Below are positions 41,055 to 49,244 of a stretch of 64,000 nt of DNA, piece after piece. The first letter of the stretch is position 1, and the number at the start of each line of letters is the position of its first letter. The notes under the pieces are model-generated. The model made no database searches. It was given only the letters and a program-made list of their open reading frames with translations, and had not been told where the DNA came from. The stretch comes from Nesterenkonia cremea. GTDB taxonomy: Bacteria > Actinomycetota > Actinomycetes > Actinomycetales > Micrococcaceae. Both the position numbers and the translations under genes were made by a program. The stretch spans positions 372,001-436,000 of the forward strand of contig NZ_BMIS01000001.1 in NCBI RefSeq assembly GCF_014642675.1, read 5' to 3'.

Positions 41055-41879
41055 ATGGCGAATAACACAACAGGACTCATCGGGACCATGACCATGAGCG
41101 CAGCGGCGGCCTCCGCGCTGCTTCTGACTGCGGTCGGTGCTCCGGCGGCCGCCTCCGCTCCCGTGGTGACACCCGCCTCCTCTGAGCAGGAGCGCATCAT
41201 CGGCGGCGACGACGCAGCTCCAACGGATGCCCCCTATATGGCGGCGCTGAATGTTCCCGACGGCGCCACCGGCGCCGACCCGGACGGCCAGCCGGACAAC
41301 TGGTGCGGCGGCGCCCTGATCAGCAGCACGGCCGTACTGACCGCGGCCCACTGTGTGGACGGCGTGGACGAGAACCTGTTCACGCTGAGCATCGGCAGCA
41401 CGGACCGCACCGGAGGTGCCGAGGCCGGCGTCGAGGATGTCTGGATCCACCCGGAGTACTCCAACGCTGCCCATGACCACGACATCGCCGTGATCACCCT
41501 GGACCAGGCAGTGGATGCTCCCACGGTGGACCTGGCCGCGGCAGACCCGCAGCCCGGTCAGGACGCCACGGTCTACGGCTGGGGCGTGACCGAGACCGGC
41601 TACCCGGTGGATGACCTGCAGAAGGTCACAGTGCCCATCGTCAGCAGCGCGGACTGCACCGACTCCTACGGTCTGGCCTATGACTCCGACGTCATGATCT
41701 GCGCCGGCTTCCCCGAGGGCGGCCAGGACGCCTGCCAGGGCGACTCCGGCGGTCCGTTGGTGGTCGGCGACGAGGTGGTCGGCGTGGTCTCCTTCGGCAG
41801 CGGCTGCGCCGAGGCCGGCTACCCCGGCGTCTACGCTCGGGTGAGCAGCTACGTGGACGAGATCAACGCCCAGCTCTGA
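41055..41879 (+). CDS. Secreted trypsin-like serine protease (chymotrypsin family S1)
   Basis: Exported zymogen of 274 residues. A signal peptide (SAAAASALLLTAVGAPAAASA) and a short propeptide precede the activation site QER|IIGG, where I48 becomes the new N-terminus. The catalytic triad is His99 (TAAHC), Asp143 (HDHDIAV) and Ser231 (GDSGGP). Asp225, six residues before the Ser, is the trypsin-type specificity residue, so cleavage after Arg/Lys is expected, including possible self-activation at R47. Cysteines suggest three disulfides. The ATG fits a leaderless mRNA. Confidence 0.93.
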   Translation: MANNTTGLIGTMTMSAAAASALLLTAVGAPAAASAPVVTPASSEQERIIGGDDAAPTDAPYMAALNVPDGATGADPDGQPDNWCGGALISSTAVLTAAHCVDGVDENLFTLSIGSTDRTGGAEAGVEDVWIHPEYSNAAHDHDIAVITLDQAVDAPTVDLAAADPQPGQDATVYGWGVTETGYPVDDLQKVTVPIVSSADCTDSYGLAYDSDVMICAGFPEGGQDACQGDSGGPLVVGDEVVGVVSFGSGCAEAGYPGVYARVSSYVDEINAQL

Positions 41880-41913
41880 GGCAGGGCTGTCTGCCCCTCT
41901 GAGGACTTTGCTT

Positions 41914-41988
41914 GGCGCGCAGGTGTCGGAATAAGCCGATTTCGGGCCGCTTTCCGACACCTGCGCGACAACTGAACGGGTGTGGGGG
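41914..41988. repeat. 75-bp palindromic intergenic element, copy 1
   Basis: Shares 69 of 75 bases with 45555-45629. It contains a perfect 16-bp stem (CGCGCAGGTGTCGGAA with its complement) around an AT-richer loop holding GATTTCGGG, then the conserved tail ACTGAACGGGTGTGGGGG. It lies between convergent genes and could terminate both; the conserved tail beyond the stem suggests a dispersed repeat rather than a simple terminator. Confidence 0.85.
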
Positions 41989-41997
41989 TGTGGGGGC

Positions 41998-42663
41998 TCA
42001 GAAGTCCAGGTCCATGTCCCCGTCGAGCAGCCAGTTGTGCCGCAGCCGCAGAGCCCGTTCGAAGCTGGCCAGGGCGGCGGCCACGATCAGCGCCGTGTTG
42101 GCCCAGGCCGGCAGATGCAGCGGTGAGCTGAAGGTGCCCACCACATCGGCCACGTCCTCGATGCTGGTCAGCTCCTCCAGCAGCTGTGGGATCCCTAGCA
42201 GCAGTGCCACCACCAGCACCACCAGGGACACGAAGCCGATCATCCGGCTGGCCAGCGGATGCCGGGCGGCGAACCTGGCCCGGTAGCCCTCATTGGAGTC
42301 GGCGTCCGGAGTCAGCTGCCGCTCCGGGCTGCCGTCCTGGGGCACATAGTGCATCCGCTTGACCCCGAAGGTCGACGCCGCCACCTCGATATGCCCGCCC
42401 GGCACGGGGAAGGCGGCCGGCAGGGTGGACTCCGCCTCATGCCGCCCGTGACAGTACAGATGAACCTTCTCATCGAGATCGAAGTGGCTCAGGCTCACCG
42501 CATAGACCCGACGCCGGTCCTGAGGCTCCGCGGCGACTCCCTCCATCCGCAGATGGAACAAAGATCGGTGGGCCAGATGCCACCAGCGGAAGGGTCTGAG
42601 GTGATGCCCGTCGCCGGGCTTCACCTTGTTCTGCCGCCGTCGGCGCCTCCATCCTGCGAACAT
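41998..42663 (-). CDS. Unknown two-helix membrane protein, third gene of a two-component operon
   Basis: 221-residue protein that I do not recognise. It starts with a basic stretch (MFAGWRRRRRQNKVK), continues as a soluble, probably beta-rich region (about 20-135) and has two hydrophobic segments near the end (RMIGFVSLVVLVVALLLGI and ANTALIVAAALASF). ATG 42663 follows GAGGAGAAGG and lies 10 bp beyond the response regulator stop, so it is the third gene of the kinase-regulator operon. It may be the regulated output, a sensor accessory, or unrelated. Confidence 0.65.
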   Translation of the reverse strand: MFAGWRRRRRQNKVKPGDGHHLRPFRWWHLAHRSLFHLRMEGVAAEPQDRRRVYAVSLSHFDLDEKVHLYCHGRHEAESTLPAAFPVPGGHIEVAASTFGVKRMHYVPQDGSPERQLTPDADSNEGYRARFAARHPLASRMIGFVSLVVLVVALLLGIPQLLEELTSIEDVADVVGTFSSPLHLPAWANTALIVAAALASFERALRLRHNWLLDGDMDLDF

Positions 42664-42673
42664 CCTTCTCCTC

Positions 42674-43366
42674 TCAGGCCAGGCCGTTCTCGCGGGCACA
42701 GATCGCCGCCTGCATGCGGCTGCTCAGGGCGAGCTTGCCCAGCAGGCTGGACACGTGGGTCTTGACTGTGGCGCGGCTGACGAAGAGCTCCGCGGCGATC
42801 TCCTCATTGGACAGTCCGCGCCCCAGCGCGGCCAGCACCTCCACCTCCCGTGGGGTCAGGACGGAGAGATCCGCCGACGCCGCACCGGCCGTCTGTGCTT
42901 CCGGCCTCGCCTTCTCGGCAGACCCCTTCTCCGGGGTCTCGGCGAAGGTGCGCAGCAGAGTGCGGGTCACCTCCGGGGCGAGGACACCGTCCCCGGCGGC
43001 CACGCGCCGGATGGCGTCGATGAGCAGGGCCGGCTCGGCAGACTTCAGCAGGAAGCCCGCGGCCCCCGCCCGCAGTGCGCCGAAGACCACCTCATCCAGA
43101 TCGAAGGTGGTCAGCATGAGGACCTCGGCCGCGGCCTCGGCCACGACGGCTCGGGTGGCCTCGATCCCGTCGGTGCCCGGCATGCGGGCATCCATCAGGA
43201 CCACATCGGGGCGCAGGGCGCGGACCTGTTGCAGGGCGGCGGCTCCGTCGGCGGCCTCGCCGATGACCTCGATGCCCTCAGCGGTCTCCAGCAGCAGCCG
43301 CAGTCCGGCCCGCACGCTGGAATGATCATCGGTGAGCAGCACGGTGATGGTCTCAGCCTCAGTCAT
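42674..43366 (-). CDS. NarL/FixJ-family response regulator
   Basis: 230-residue regulator. Receiver domain with TDDHSSVRAGLRLLLE, phospho-acceptor Asp in VVLMDARMPGTDGIEATR, and the switch Lys in GFLLKSAEPALL; LuxR-type helix-turn-helix at the end (LTPREVEVLAALGRGLSNEEIAAELFVSRATVKTHVSSLLGKL). A linker of about 25 residues joins them. Overlaps the kinase gene by eight bases and forms one operon with it and the downstream membrane protein. Confidence 0.93.
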   Translation of the reverse strand: MTEAETITVLLTDDHSSVRAGLRLLLETAEGIEVIGEAADGAAALQQVRALRPDVVLMDARMPGTDGIEATRAVVAEAAAEVLMLTTFDLDEVVFGALRAGAAGFLLKSAEPALLIDAIRRVAAGDGVLAPEVTRTLLRTFAETPEKGSAEKARPEAQTAGAASADLSVLTPREVEVLAALGRGLSNEEIAAELFVSRATVKTHVSSLLGKLALSSRMQAAICARENGLA

Positions 43367-44588
43367 GGAGCTCCTCCCACGGGGAACGCTGAAGCGGCAG
43401 AGTCGCCTCCACCAGCCAGGCTCCGGAGTCAGGGCCGCAGCGCAGTCGGCCTCCGGCCTGGCTCACCCGCTCCTGCATCGCCAGCAGACCGGTTCCGGTG
43501 CCGAGGGGCTCAGCGCCGTGGGTCCCTGCCGCGGGAGTCTCAGTCTCCGTATCCGGGTGCAGTCCTGAGATCACGCGAAGACGCAGGCTGCGGCGTCGGG
43601 ACTGGATCTCTACGTAGGCGGAGGCGTCTCCGTGGCGCAGCGCATTGGCCAATGCCTCCTGGGTGACGCGCACGGCGACCTGCCGCGGAACCGGGGCGAG
43701 GTCGGAGGGAAGCTCTCCTCCAACCTCCACCCGGACGCCCTGGGTGCGGGCGCGGGACAGCATCCCCTCCCAGGTGAGGGAGGCCATGGGGCCCTCCTCG
43801 GTCTCCTCACCACGCAGCAGCCGCATCATCTCGCGCAGCTGGTCCAGAGTCTCCACGCTGGTGGTGCGGACCGTCTGCAGGGCCTGACGGTCCCTTACGG
43901 CGTCGGGCTCTGCGTTGAGCACGGCTCCGGAGGTCAGCGCCATGGCCGAGACCTGGGAGGAGATCCCGTCGTGGAGCTCGCGGGCCATGCGCCGGCGCTC
44001 AGAGTCCACCGCGGCGGTGCGCTCCTGGCGCTGGCGCTCCAGCAGGGCGGCGTGACGTTCGGCCTCCAGGGCTCGGCGGGCGTCGCGCTCCTGCCACAGC
44101 GGGTAGCCGCGGCGGACCTCCGAGGCCCACCAGAGCGGACCCAGCAGGACGCTGGCCAGGACCAGCACCATATGGAACAGACCCTCGGCATCCATGCCCA
44201 CCAGCAGGCCCGCCGGAGCGCTCAGGAGGATCAGCCCCAGGAAGCTGCGGTGGGCGATCCGTACACTGCGCCGACTGCCGCGGATCCCCAGGGCATAGAT
44301 GAGGTCGGCCAGGCAGAGCAGCAGCCCCAGGTTCACCCCGATCAGCAGGTGCAGGGCCACTGTGGTGAGACCGAGCACCAGGGCCAGCTCCACGTGGCTG
44401 CGGCGCAGCTGGACCACAGCGGCCATGAGAGCCAGCGGGATCAGATGCCACCACAGCTGCGGCTCCAGGCTGGGGGCCCGCAGCCAGACGGCATCACCCC
44501 AGACGTCGGCCCATCCGGCGGCCAGGACCAGCAGGGCAAGGGCCACGGAGGCGTTCTGCTGCAGCCGATCCCTGAACCTGTGGGCCAT
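43359..44588 (-). CDS. NarL-type sensor histidine kinase (HisKA_3)
   Basis: About 409-residue membrane kinase. Five to six hydrophobic segments in the first 160 residues form an intramembrane sensor, followed by a coiled coil and the dimerisation helix with the phosphorylated His in RRRMARELHDGISSQVSAMAL. The ATPase has the N box VTQEALANALRHG and GTGTGLLAMQERV, but the usual DxGxG box between them is replaced by VISGLHPD; ATP binding may be atypical. A GTG at 44606 is an alternative start. Its partner regulator overlaps it. Confidence 0.88.
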   Translation of the reverse strand: MAHRFRDRLQQNASVALALLVLAAGWADVWGDAVWLRAPSLEPQLWWHLIPLALMAAVVQLRRSHVELALVLGLTTVALHLLIGVNLGLLLCLADLIYALGIRGSRRSVRIAHRSFLGLILLSAPAGLLVGMDAEGLFHMVLVLASVLLGPLWWASEVRRGYPLWQERDARRALEAERHAALLERQRQERTAAVDSERRRMARELHDGISSQVSAMALTSGAVLNAEPDAVRDRQALQTVRTTSVETLDQLREMMRLLRGEETEEGPMASLTWEGMLSRARTQGVRVEVGGELPSDLAPVPRQVAVRVTQEALANALRHGDASAYVEIQSRRRSLRLRVISGLHPDTETETPAAGTHGAEPLGTGTGLLAMQERVSQAGGRLRCGPDSGAWLVEATLPLQRSPWEELHD

Positions 44589-44715
44589 AGCAGTATTCGA
44601 CCACACCCGTTCAGCCCCCGCCTCCCTCCGAAGGACGAGATCCCCGATCGGCAGAGCCCGGTTCTCGATCCTTCGGCCGATGTGCCCGGCCGTGGCTCAC
44701 GGTCAGCATAGAGCT

Positions 44716-45543
44716 ATGCTCAACCACTTCCTGTCCGCCGGGCCCTCACCGCTGGAGCCGCTGTTCGGGCTCTCCAGCCTCACCGAGGGGCTGGTTCCCG
44801 ACGGCGCCCAGGGCGCCTGGAGCATCCTCGGGATCCTGGGCGTGCTCGCCCTGCTGGACTCCACCAGCTTCGGCACGCTGCTGATCCCGGTCTGGCTCCT
44901 CATGGCCCCGGGGCGGCTGCGCGGCGGCCGCATCCTGGGATATCTGGGCGTGGTGGCCGGGGCCTACGCGGCCATCGGCCTGATCCTGCTGGCCAGTCTG
45001 GTGCTGGTGGGCGACCACCTGATCGGCGCCCTCTCCGAGCTTTCCGCTCAGCCCGCATTCCTGCTGGGCCAGGCCGCACTGGGCGCCGGGCTGATCTGGT
45101 TCAGCTGCCGGCTGGACCCCTTCACGCAGGCGGGTAAGGAGAGGAAGCGGCGCCGAGAGGAGGCCCGCGGCACGGGCGGACGAGTCGCTCAGTTCCGTGA
45201 GCGGGCAGTGGGCGACGGTGCCCAGGGCGGAGCGGCTGCACTGCTGGGTCTGGCGCTGGCCGCCGTCGGGCTGGAGATCGCCACGCTGCTGCCGTATCTG
45301 GCCGGCATCGCGGTGGTTGCCGCAGAAACGCCCGAGGCGCCCATGGGTCCGGCGATGATCCTCTTCTACTGCATGGTGATGATCACGCCTGCGCTGGTGC
45401 TGCTGGTCCTGCGCCTCACCGCGCATCGCGTCCTGGAGCGGCCGCTGAAGAAGCTGGAGGGCTTTCTGAGCCGCCACGCCAACGGCACGGTGGCCCTCAT
45501 CCTCTTCCTGCTCGGCCTGTGGCTGGTCCTGGGCGCCGCCTGA
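44716..45543 (+). CDS. GAP-family (Sap-like) six-helix membrane protein
   Basis: 275-residue integral membrane protein with six hydrophobic segments in two groups of three, split by a charged cytosolic loop (KERKRRREEARG). LALLDSTSFGTLLIPVWLLM in the first half and EIATLLPYLAGIAVVAAE in the second match the mycobacterial GAP/Sap family linked to lipid addressing; the LysE/DsbD-like fold suggests an exporter. Divergent from the two-component operon; a weak CAGCAT -10 lies six bases before the ATG. Substrate unknown. Confidence 0.65.
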   Translation: MLNHFLSAGPSPLEPLFGLSSLTEGLVPDGAQGAWSILGILGVLALLDSTSFGTLLIPVWLLMAPGRLRGGRILGYLGVVAGAYAAIGLILLASLVLVGDHLIGALSELSAQPAFLLGQAALGAGLIWFSCRLDPFTQAGKERKRRREEARGTGGRVAQFRERAVGDGAQGGAAALLGLALAAVGLEIATLLPYLAGIAVVAAETPEAPMGPAMILFYCMVMITPALVLLVLRLTAHRVLERPLKKLEGFLSRHANGTVALILFLLGLWLVLGAA

Positions 45544-45554
45544 GGGCTCTGCTC

Positions 45555-45629
45555 GGCGCGCAGGTGTCGGAACAAGCAGATTTCGGGGCTCTTTCCGACA
45601 CCTGCGCGCCCACTGAACGGGTGTGGGGG
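45555..45629. repeat. 75-bp palindromic intergenic element, copy 2
   Basis: Second copy of the element at 41914-41988, 92% identical, with the 16-bp stem fully conserved and most changes in the loop. It again lies between convergent genes (GAP-family and PatB). Confidence 0.85.
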
Positions 45630-45655
45630 AGGGACGTGCCGCGTGGCACGGGTTT

Positions 45656-46837
45656 CTAGCGGTGCAGCGCCGCGCCCATCCGCTCCACAGCTTGGGTGAG
45701 GGTCTGCTGGGAGGCGGCGAAGTTGATTCGGGCGTGGCGCTCGCCGCCCTCGCCGAAGGGATGCCCGGCGGTCAGCGCCACCTTGGCTTCCTTCAGCAGG
45801 AACTTGGCCGGGCCTCTGATCGGGGACTCGATGCCGCCCTCGGCCACGTCATCGGCGAAGCCGTAGGCGCTGAAGTCCATCCACGCCAGATATGTGCCCT
45901 CCGGGGTGATCCACTCCAGCTCCGGCAGGTGCTCGTCGATCAGCTCACCCAGCAGCCGGCGGTTGGAATCCAATCCGGCCAGCAGGGCATCCAGCCATTC
46001 GCCGCCCTCGCGGTAGGCCGCGGTCTGGGCCATCACGCCGAAGTGGCTGGGGCCCTGGGCGGCCTCGTGGGGCAGCTCGCTCAGCTCGGAGATCACGTCC
46101 TCTCCGGCCACAAGCAGGCCTGCCTTGGTGCCCGCCAGGTTCCAAGCCTTCGACGCCGACATCACCGAGTAGCCGCGCGGATCCACCGAGAGGTAGGGGA
46201 CGAATTCGCCGTCGTAGACCAGCGGAGCGTGGATCTCGTCGGCCACCACGCGGATACCGTACTTCTCGGCCAGCTGGGCCACCTGCTCCAGCTCCTCGCG
46301 GGTGTGCACTGCGCCGGTGGGGTTATGCGGATTGCACAGCAGGAAGGCAGCGCTGCCGCCCAGGGTGCGCAGGTTGAAGGACTCCTCCAGCGCCTCCAGG
46401 TCCAGCCGGCCGTCGCCGCCCAACGGGGCCTCCACCACGCGCAGCCCGGCGCTGCGCGGATAGTTGAAGAACGGGGGATACACCGGGGAGTTCACGATCA
46501 CGGTGTCGGCCAGATAGGTGACCAGCTTCAGCGCCTCCACCACACCGATCATCACATCGCGCACCGGGCGGATCTGTTTCATCTCCGGCTTCCAGTCCCA
46601 GCGGGCCGCGGCGAACTCAGACAGCGACGCCGAGAACTCGCCGGAGAAGGGATAGCCGGTGTCGCCCAGCTCCACGGCACGGTGCAGGGCCTGTGCCACC
46701 GGCTCGGCCAGCGGCACATCCTGCTCGGCCACCCACAGCGGCAGGACATCGTCTCCGAACGCCCGCCACTTCGCCGAGCGGCGCTGCCGGAGCTCATCGA
46801 GGGAGAACTGTTCCAAGGGGTTGGGGAGCTGGCTCAT
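45656..46837 (-). CDS. MalY/PatB-family PLP-dependent C-S lyase (aminotransferase fold I)
   Basis: 393-residue pyridoxal-phosphate enzyme; family members cleave cystathionine or cysteine conjugates (beta-elimination). Visible: LPLWVAEQDVPLAEPVAQAL, the GDTGYPFSG substrate loop, LLCNPHNPTGAVHTREEL, VADEIHAPLVYDG and the PLP lysine in MSASKAWNLAGTKAGLLV. Length and blocks fit PatB rather than a true transaminase. The ATG lies six bases after a minus-strand TAGGCT, giving a leaderless mRNA, and only 31 bp from the divergent trmH start. Confidence 0.9.
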   Translation of the reverse strand: MSQLPNPLEQFSLDELRQRRSAKWRAFGDDVLPLWVAEQDVPLAEPVAQALHRAVELGDTGYPFSGEFSASLSEFAAARWDWKPEMKQIRPVRDVMIGVVEALKLVTYLADTVIVNSPVYPPFFNYPRSAGLRVVEAPLGGDGRLDLEALEESFNLRTLGGSAAFLLCNPHNPTGAVHTREELEQVAQLAEKYGIRVVADEIHAPLVYDGEFVPYLSVDPRGYSVMSASKAWNLAGTKAGLLVAGEDVISELSELPHEAAQGPSHFGVMAQTAAYREGGEWLDALLAGLDSNRRLLGELIDEHLPELEWITPEGTYLAWMDFSAYGFADDVAEGGIESPIRGPAKFLLKEAKVALTAGHPFGEGGERHARINFAASQQTLTQAVERMGAALHR

Positions 46838-46843
46838 GCCCCG

Positions 46844-46861
46844 AGCCTACTCAGATACGCT
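46844..46861. promoter_or_regulatory. Minimal divergent promoter between patB-like and trmH-like genes
   Basis: AGCCTA (46844-46849, TAGGCT on the minus strand) and TACGCT (46856-46861) are back-to-back -10 boxes separated by six bases. Each is six or seven bases from its start codon, and the starts are 31 bp apart, so each -35 must lie in the other's transcribed sequence. Confidence 0.65.
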
Positions 46862-46868
46862 CGTCGGT

Positions 46869-47486
46869 GTGACAGATGAAGAACCGCGTGAGGTCGGCGT
46901 CGGCCCCTGGGAGGGGCCCTGGCCGGAGGGCGACCATTGGGATCCGGAGCTGCTGCGAGAGGGCGACCGGCGCAATGTGGTGGACGAGTACCGGTACTGG
47001 AGCCGCGAGGCGATCGTGGCTGACCTCGACCGTCGCCGCCACGGCTTCCATGTGGCCATCGAGAACTGGCAGCACGACTTCAACATCGGCACAGTGGTCC
47101 GCACCGCCAACGCCTTCCTCGCCGCCGAAGTCCACATCATCGGCAAGAAGCGCTGGAACCGCCGCGGCGCCATGGTCACCGACCGCTACCAGCATGTCCG
47201 GCACCACCCGACGGTGGAGGACTTCGTCCAGTGGGCCCAGCAGGAGGGGCTGCCGGTGATCGGCGTCGACCTCTTCCCGGAATCGGTGCCGCTGGATACC
47301 TATGAGCTGCCCGAGCGCTGTGTGCTGGTCTTCGGGCAGGAGGGTCCCGGGCTCAGCGAGGAGATCCGGCAGGTCTCCCGGGACACGCTCTCCATCGCCC
47401 AGTTCGGTTCCACGCGGTCCATCAACGCGGGCGTGGCCGCGGGGGTGGCCATGCACGCCTGGGTGCGGCAGCACCGCTTCGGCTGA
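46869..47486 (+). CDS. TrmH/SpoU-family RNA 2'-O-methyltransferase
   Basis: SAM-dependent methyltransferase with a trefoil knot, 205 residues. Motif 1 NIGTVVRTANAFLAAEVHIIG, motif 2 LVFGQEGPGLSEE, motif 3 SIAQFGSTRSINAGVAAGVAM. Motif 3 normally reads SLNVSVA-like, so this belongs to a divergent actinobacterial branch, and the target tRNA or rRNA site is not predictable. The GTG start at 46869 is set by TACGCT seven bases upstream; the frame continues upstream only antisense to the patB-like gene. Confidence 0.88.
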   Translation: MTDEEPREVGVGPWEGPWPEGDHWDPELLREGDRRNVVDEYRYWSREAIVADLDRRRHGFHVAIENWQHDFNIGTVVRTANAFLAAEVHIIGKKRWNRRGAMVTDRYQHVRHHPTVEDFVQWAQQEGLPVIGVDLFPESVPLDTYELPERCVLVFGQEGPGLSEEIRQVSRDTLSIAQFGSTRSINAGVAAGVAMHAWVRQHRFG

Positions 47487-47619
47487 GCGCCCGGTGCTGA
47501 GCTGCTGGTCCCTGAGCAGTCGGCCGCCGGCCGTTGGACGGGACCAGGGGAGTTGAGAGGTTTAGGAAACTCTGGAGTAATGTGGTGCCGCTCACCGCTC
47601 GACGTCTCCAGGAGTTCGT

Positions 47620-49113
47620 TTGTCTGACCAGGCCTACCTCATCGCCGCGCTGATCCTGTACTTCGCGGCGATGGTCGCCATCGGGATCTACGCCTACCGG
47701 CACACCACCGACCACGAGGGATACCTGCTGGCCGGGCGCCGGCTGCCCTCCTGGGCCGCGGCGCTGAGCGCCGGCGCCTCGGACATGTCCGGCTGGCTCA
47801 TGATGGGCCTGCCCGGCGCCATCTACCTGGCCGGCCTGATCGAGGCCTGGATCGCCGTCGGGCTCACCATCGGCGCCTATCTGAACTGGAAGATCGTGGC
47901 GCCGCGGCTGCGCTCCTACACCGAGGTGGCCAAGAACTCGATCACCATCCCCAGCTTCTTCGAGAACCGTCTGCATGACCGCAGCCGCCTGCTGCGGATC
48001 GCCTCCGGCGTGATCGTGCTGGTGTTCTTCACCTTCTACGTGGCCTCCATGATGGTGGCCGGCGGTGAGTTCTTCCGGCTGGCCTTCGAGACCCCATACC
48101 TGACCGGCATGTACATCGTCGCCGGCGTCACCCTGCTCTACACGCTGTTGGGCGGCTTCCTGGGCGCCTCGCTGACCGATGTGGTCCAGGGGACCATGAT
48201 GCTCTTCGCCCTGCTCATCGTGCCGGTGATCGCCCTGTTCTCCCTGGGCGGCGTAGGCGAGGCCGTCTCCGTGATCGAGGATGTGGATCCCTCGCGGCTT
48301 TCGCTGATCGGTGGCGAGGCGCTGACCGCGGCCACTGTGGTCGGCGTCGTCTCCGCCCTGGCCTGGGGCCTGGGCTACTTCGGTCAACCCCACGTGATCG
48401 TCCGGTTCATGGCGTTGCGCAACCCCTCCGACGCCAAGGCCGCGCGGCGGATCGGCATCGGTTGGATGGCGCTGTCCCTGCTGGGCGCTGTGGCGGCGGG
48501 TCTGGTGGGCGTGGCCTACTTCAACGACACCGACCACAGCCTGGACAACTCTGAGCATGTGGTCCTCGCACTGTCCCAGATCCTGTTGCACCCGCTGATC
48601 GTGGGCCTGGTCTTCGCCGCCGTGCTGGCCTCCATCATGAGCACGGTCTCCAGCCAGCTGATCGTGAGCTCCTCGGCCTTCGTGGAGGACATCTACCAGG
48701 TCCTGGGCCGGAAGACCTCGCCGCGGCGTCTGCTGCTGATGGGCCGGGTCTGCGTGCTGCTGGTGGCCGTGGTGGGTGTGCTGCTGGCCATGGACCCCGG
48801 CGGGACGATCCTGGAGCTGGTGGCCTTCGCCTGGGCCGGATTCGGCGCCTCCTTCGGCCCGGCCATCCTGCTCTCCCTGTTCTGGCGCCGGCTGAGCGCC
48901 TGGGGAGCCCTGGCCGGCATGGTGGCCGGCGCCGCCACCGTGTTCCTGTGGTCGGCCTTCGGCCCGGAGGTCTTCGGAGCCGAGCTCTACGAGATCATCC
49001 CCGGCTTCGCGGCCAATGTCCTGGTCGCCGTCGTGGTCAGCCGGCTGACCTTCCGCGAGGATGCTGAGCTGGAGCGTGAGTTCGACCTGGCGGTGGAGCA
49101 GGCCAAGTCCTGA
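47620..49113 (+). CDS. putP: Sodium/proline symporter PutP
   Basis: Na+-coupled proline importer, 497 residues, about 13 hydrophobic segments. The PutP-specific N-terminus is clear: GYLLAGRRLPSWAAALSAGASDMSGWLMMGLPGAIY, with Na+/proline-site residues, followed by LGGFLGASLTDVVQG and GLGYFGQPHVIVRFMA. The start is a TTG with AGGAG five bases before it; no ATG or GTG fits. It may serve osmoprotection as well as nutrition, together with the BCCT carrier. Ends in a nested palindromic element shared with the convergent hydrolase gene. Confidence 0.94.
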   Translation: MSDQAYLIAALILYFAAMVAIGIYAYRHTTDHEGYLLAGRRLPSWAAALSAGASDMSGWLMMGLPGAIYLAGLIEAWIAVGLTIGAYLNWKIVAPRLRSYTEVAKNSITIPSFFENRLHDRSRLLRIASGVIVLVFFTFYVASMMVAGGEFFRLAFETPYLTGMYIVAGVTLLYTLLGGFLGASLTDVVQGTMMLFALLIVPVIALFSLGGVGEAVSVIEDVDPSRLSLIGGEALTAATVVGVVSALAWGLGYFGQPHVIVRFMALRNPSDAKAARRIGIGWMALSLLGAVAAGLVGVAYFNDTDHSLDNSEHVVLALSQILLHPLIVGLVFAAVLASIMSTVSSQLIVSSSAFVEDIYQVLGRKTSPRRLLLMGRVCVLLVAVVGVLLAMDPGGTILELVAFAWAGFGASFGPAILLSLFWRRLSAWGALAGMVAGAATVFLWSAFGPEVFGAELYEIIPGFAANVLVAVVVSRLTFREDAELEREFDLAVEQAKS

Positions 49114-49116
49114 CCC

Positions 49117-49198
49117 ACCCTCGTTTTACCAACCAGAATTCGTTTTACCCCTGCAGATCCGGGCAGGTAAAGCGAAAAATGCTTGGTAAAACGAGGGT
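49117..49198. repeat. Nested palindrome with four GGTAAAACGA motifs between convergent genes
   Basis: The outer stem (49117-49132 with 49183-49198) is a perfect 16-bp pairing. Inside it a second stem starts with TTCGTTTTACC and ends with GGTAAAGCGAA around CCTGC/GCAGG. The ten-mer GGTAAAACGA thus occurs four times, two per strand (one copy with a single change). It can terminate putP and the hydrolase gene, but is more elaborate than a terminator needs to be. Confidence 0.8.
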
Positions 49199-49244
49199 TG
49201 GGTCGAAGGCGGGGCTGAGGGTACGACGCCGGCGAGTGCGGTCG

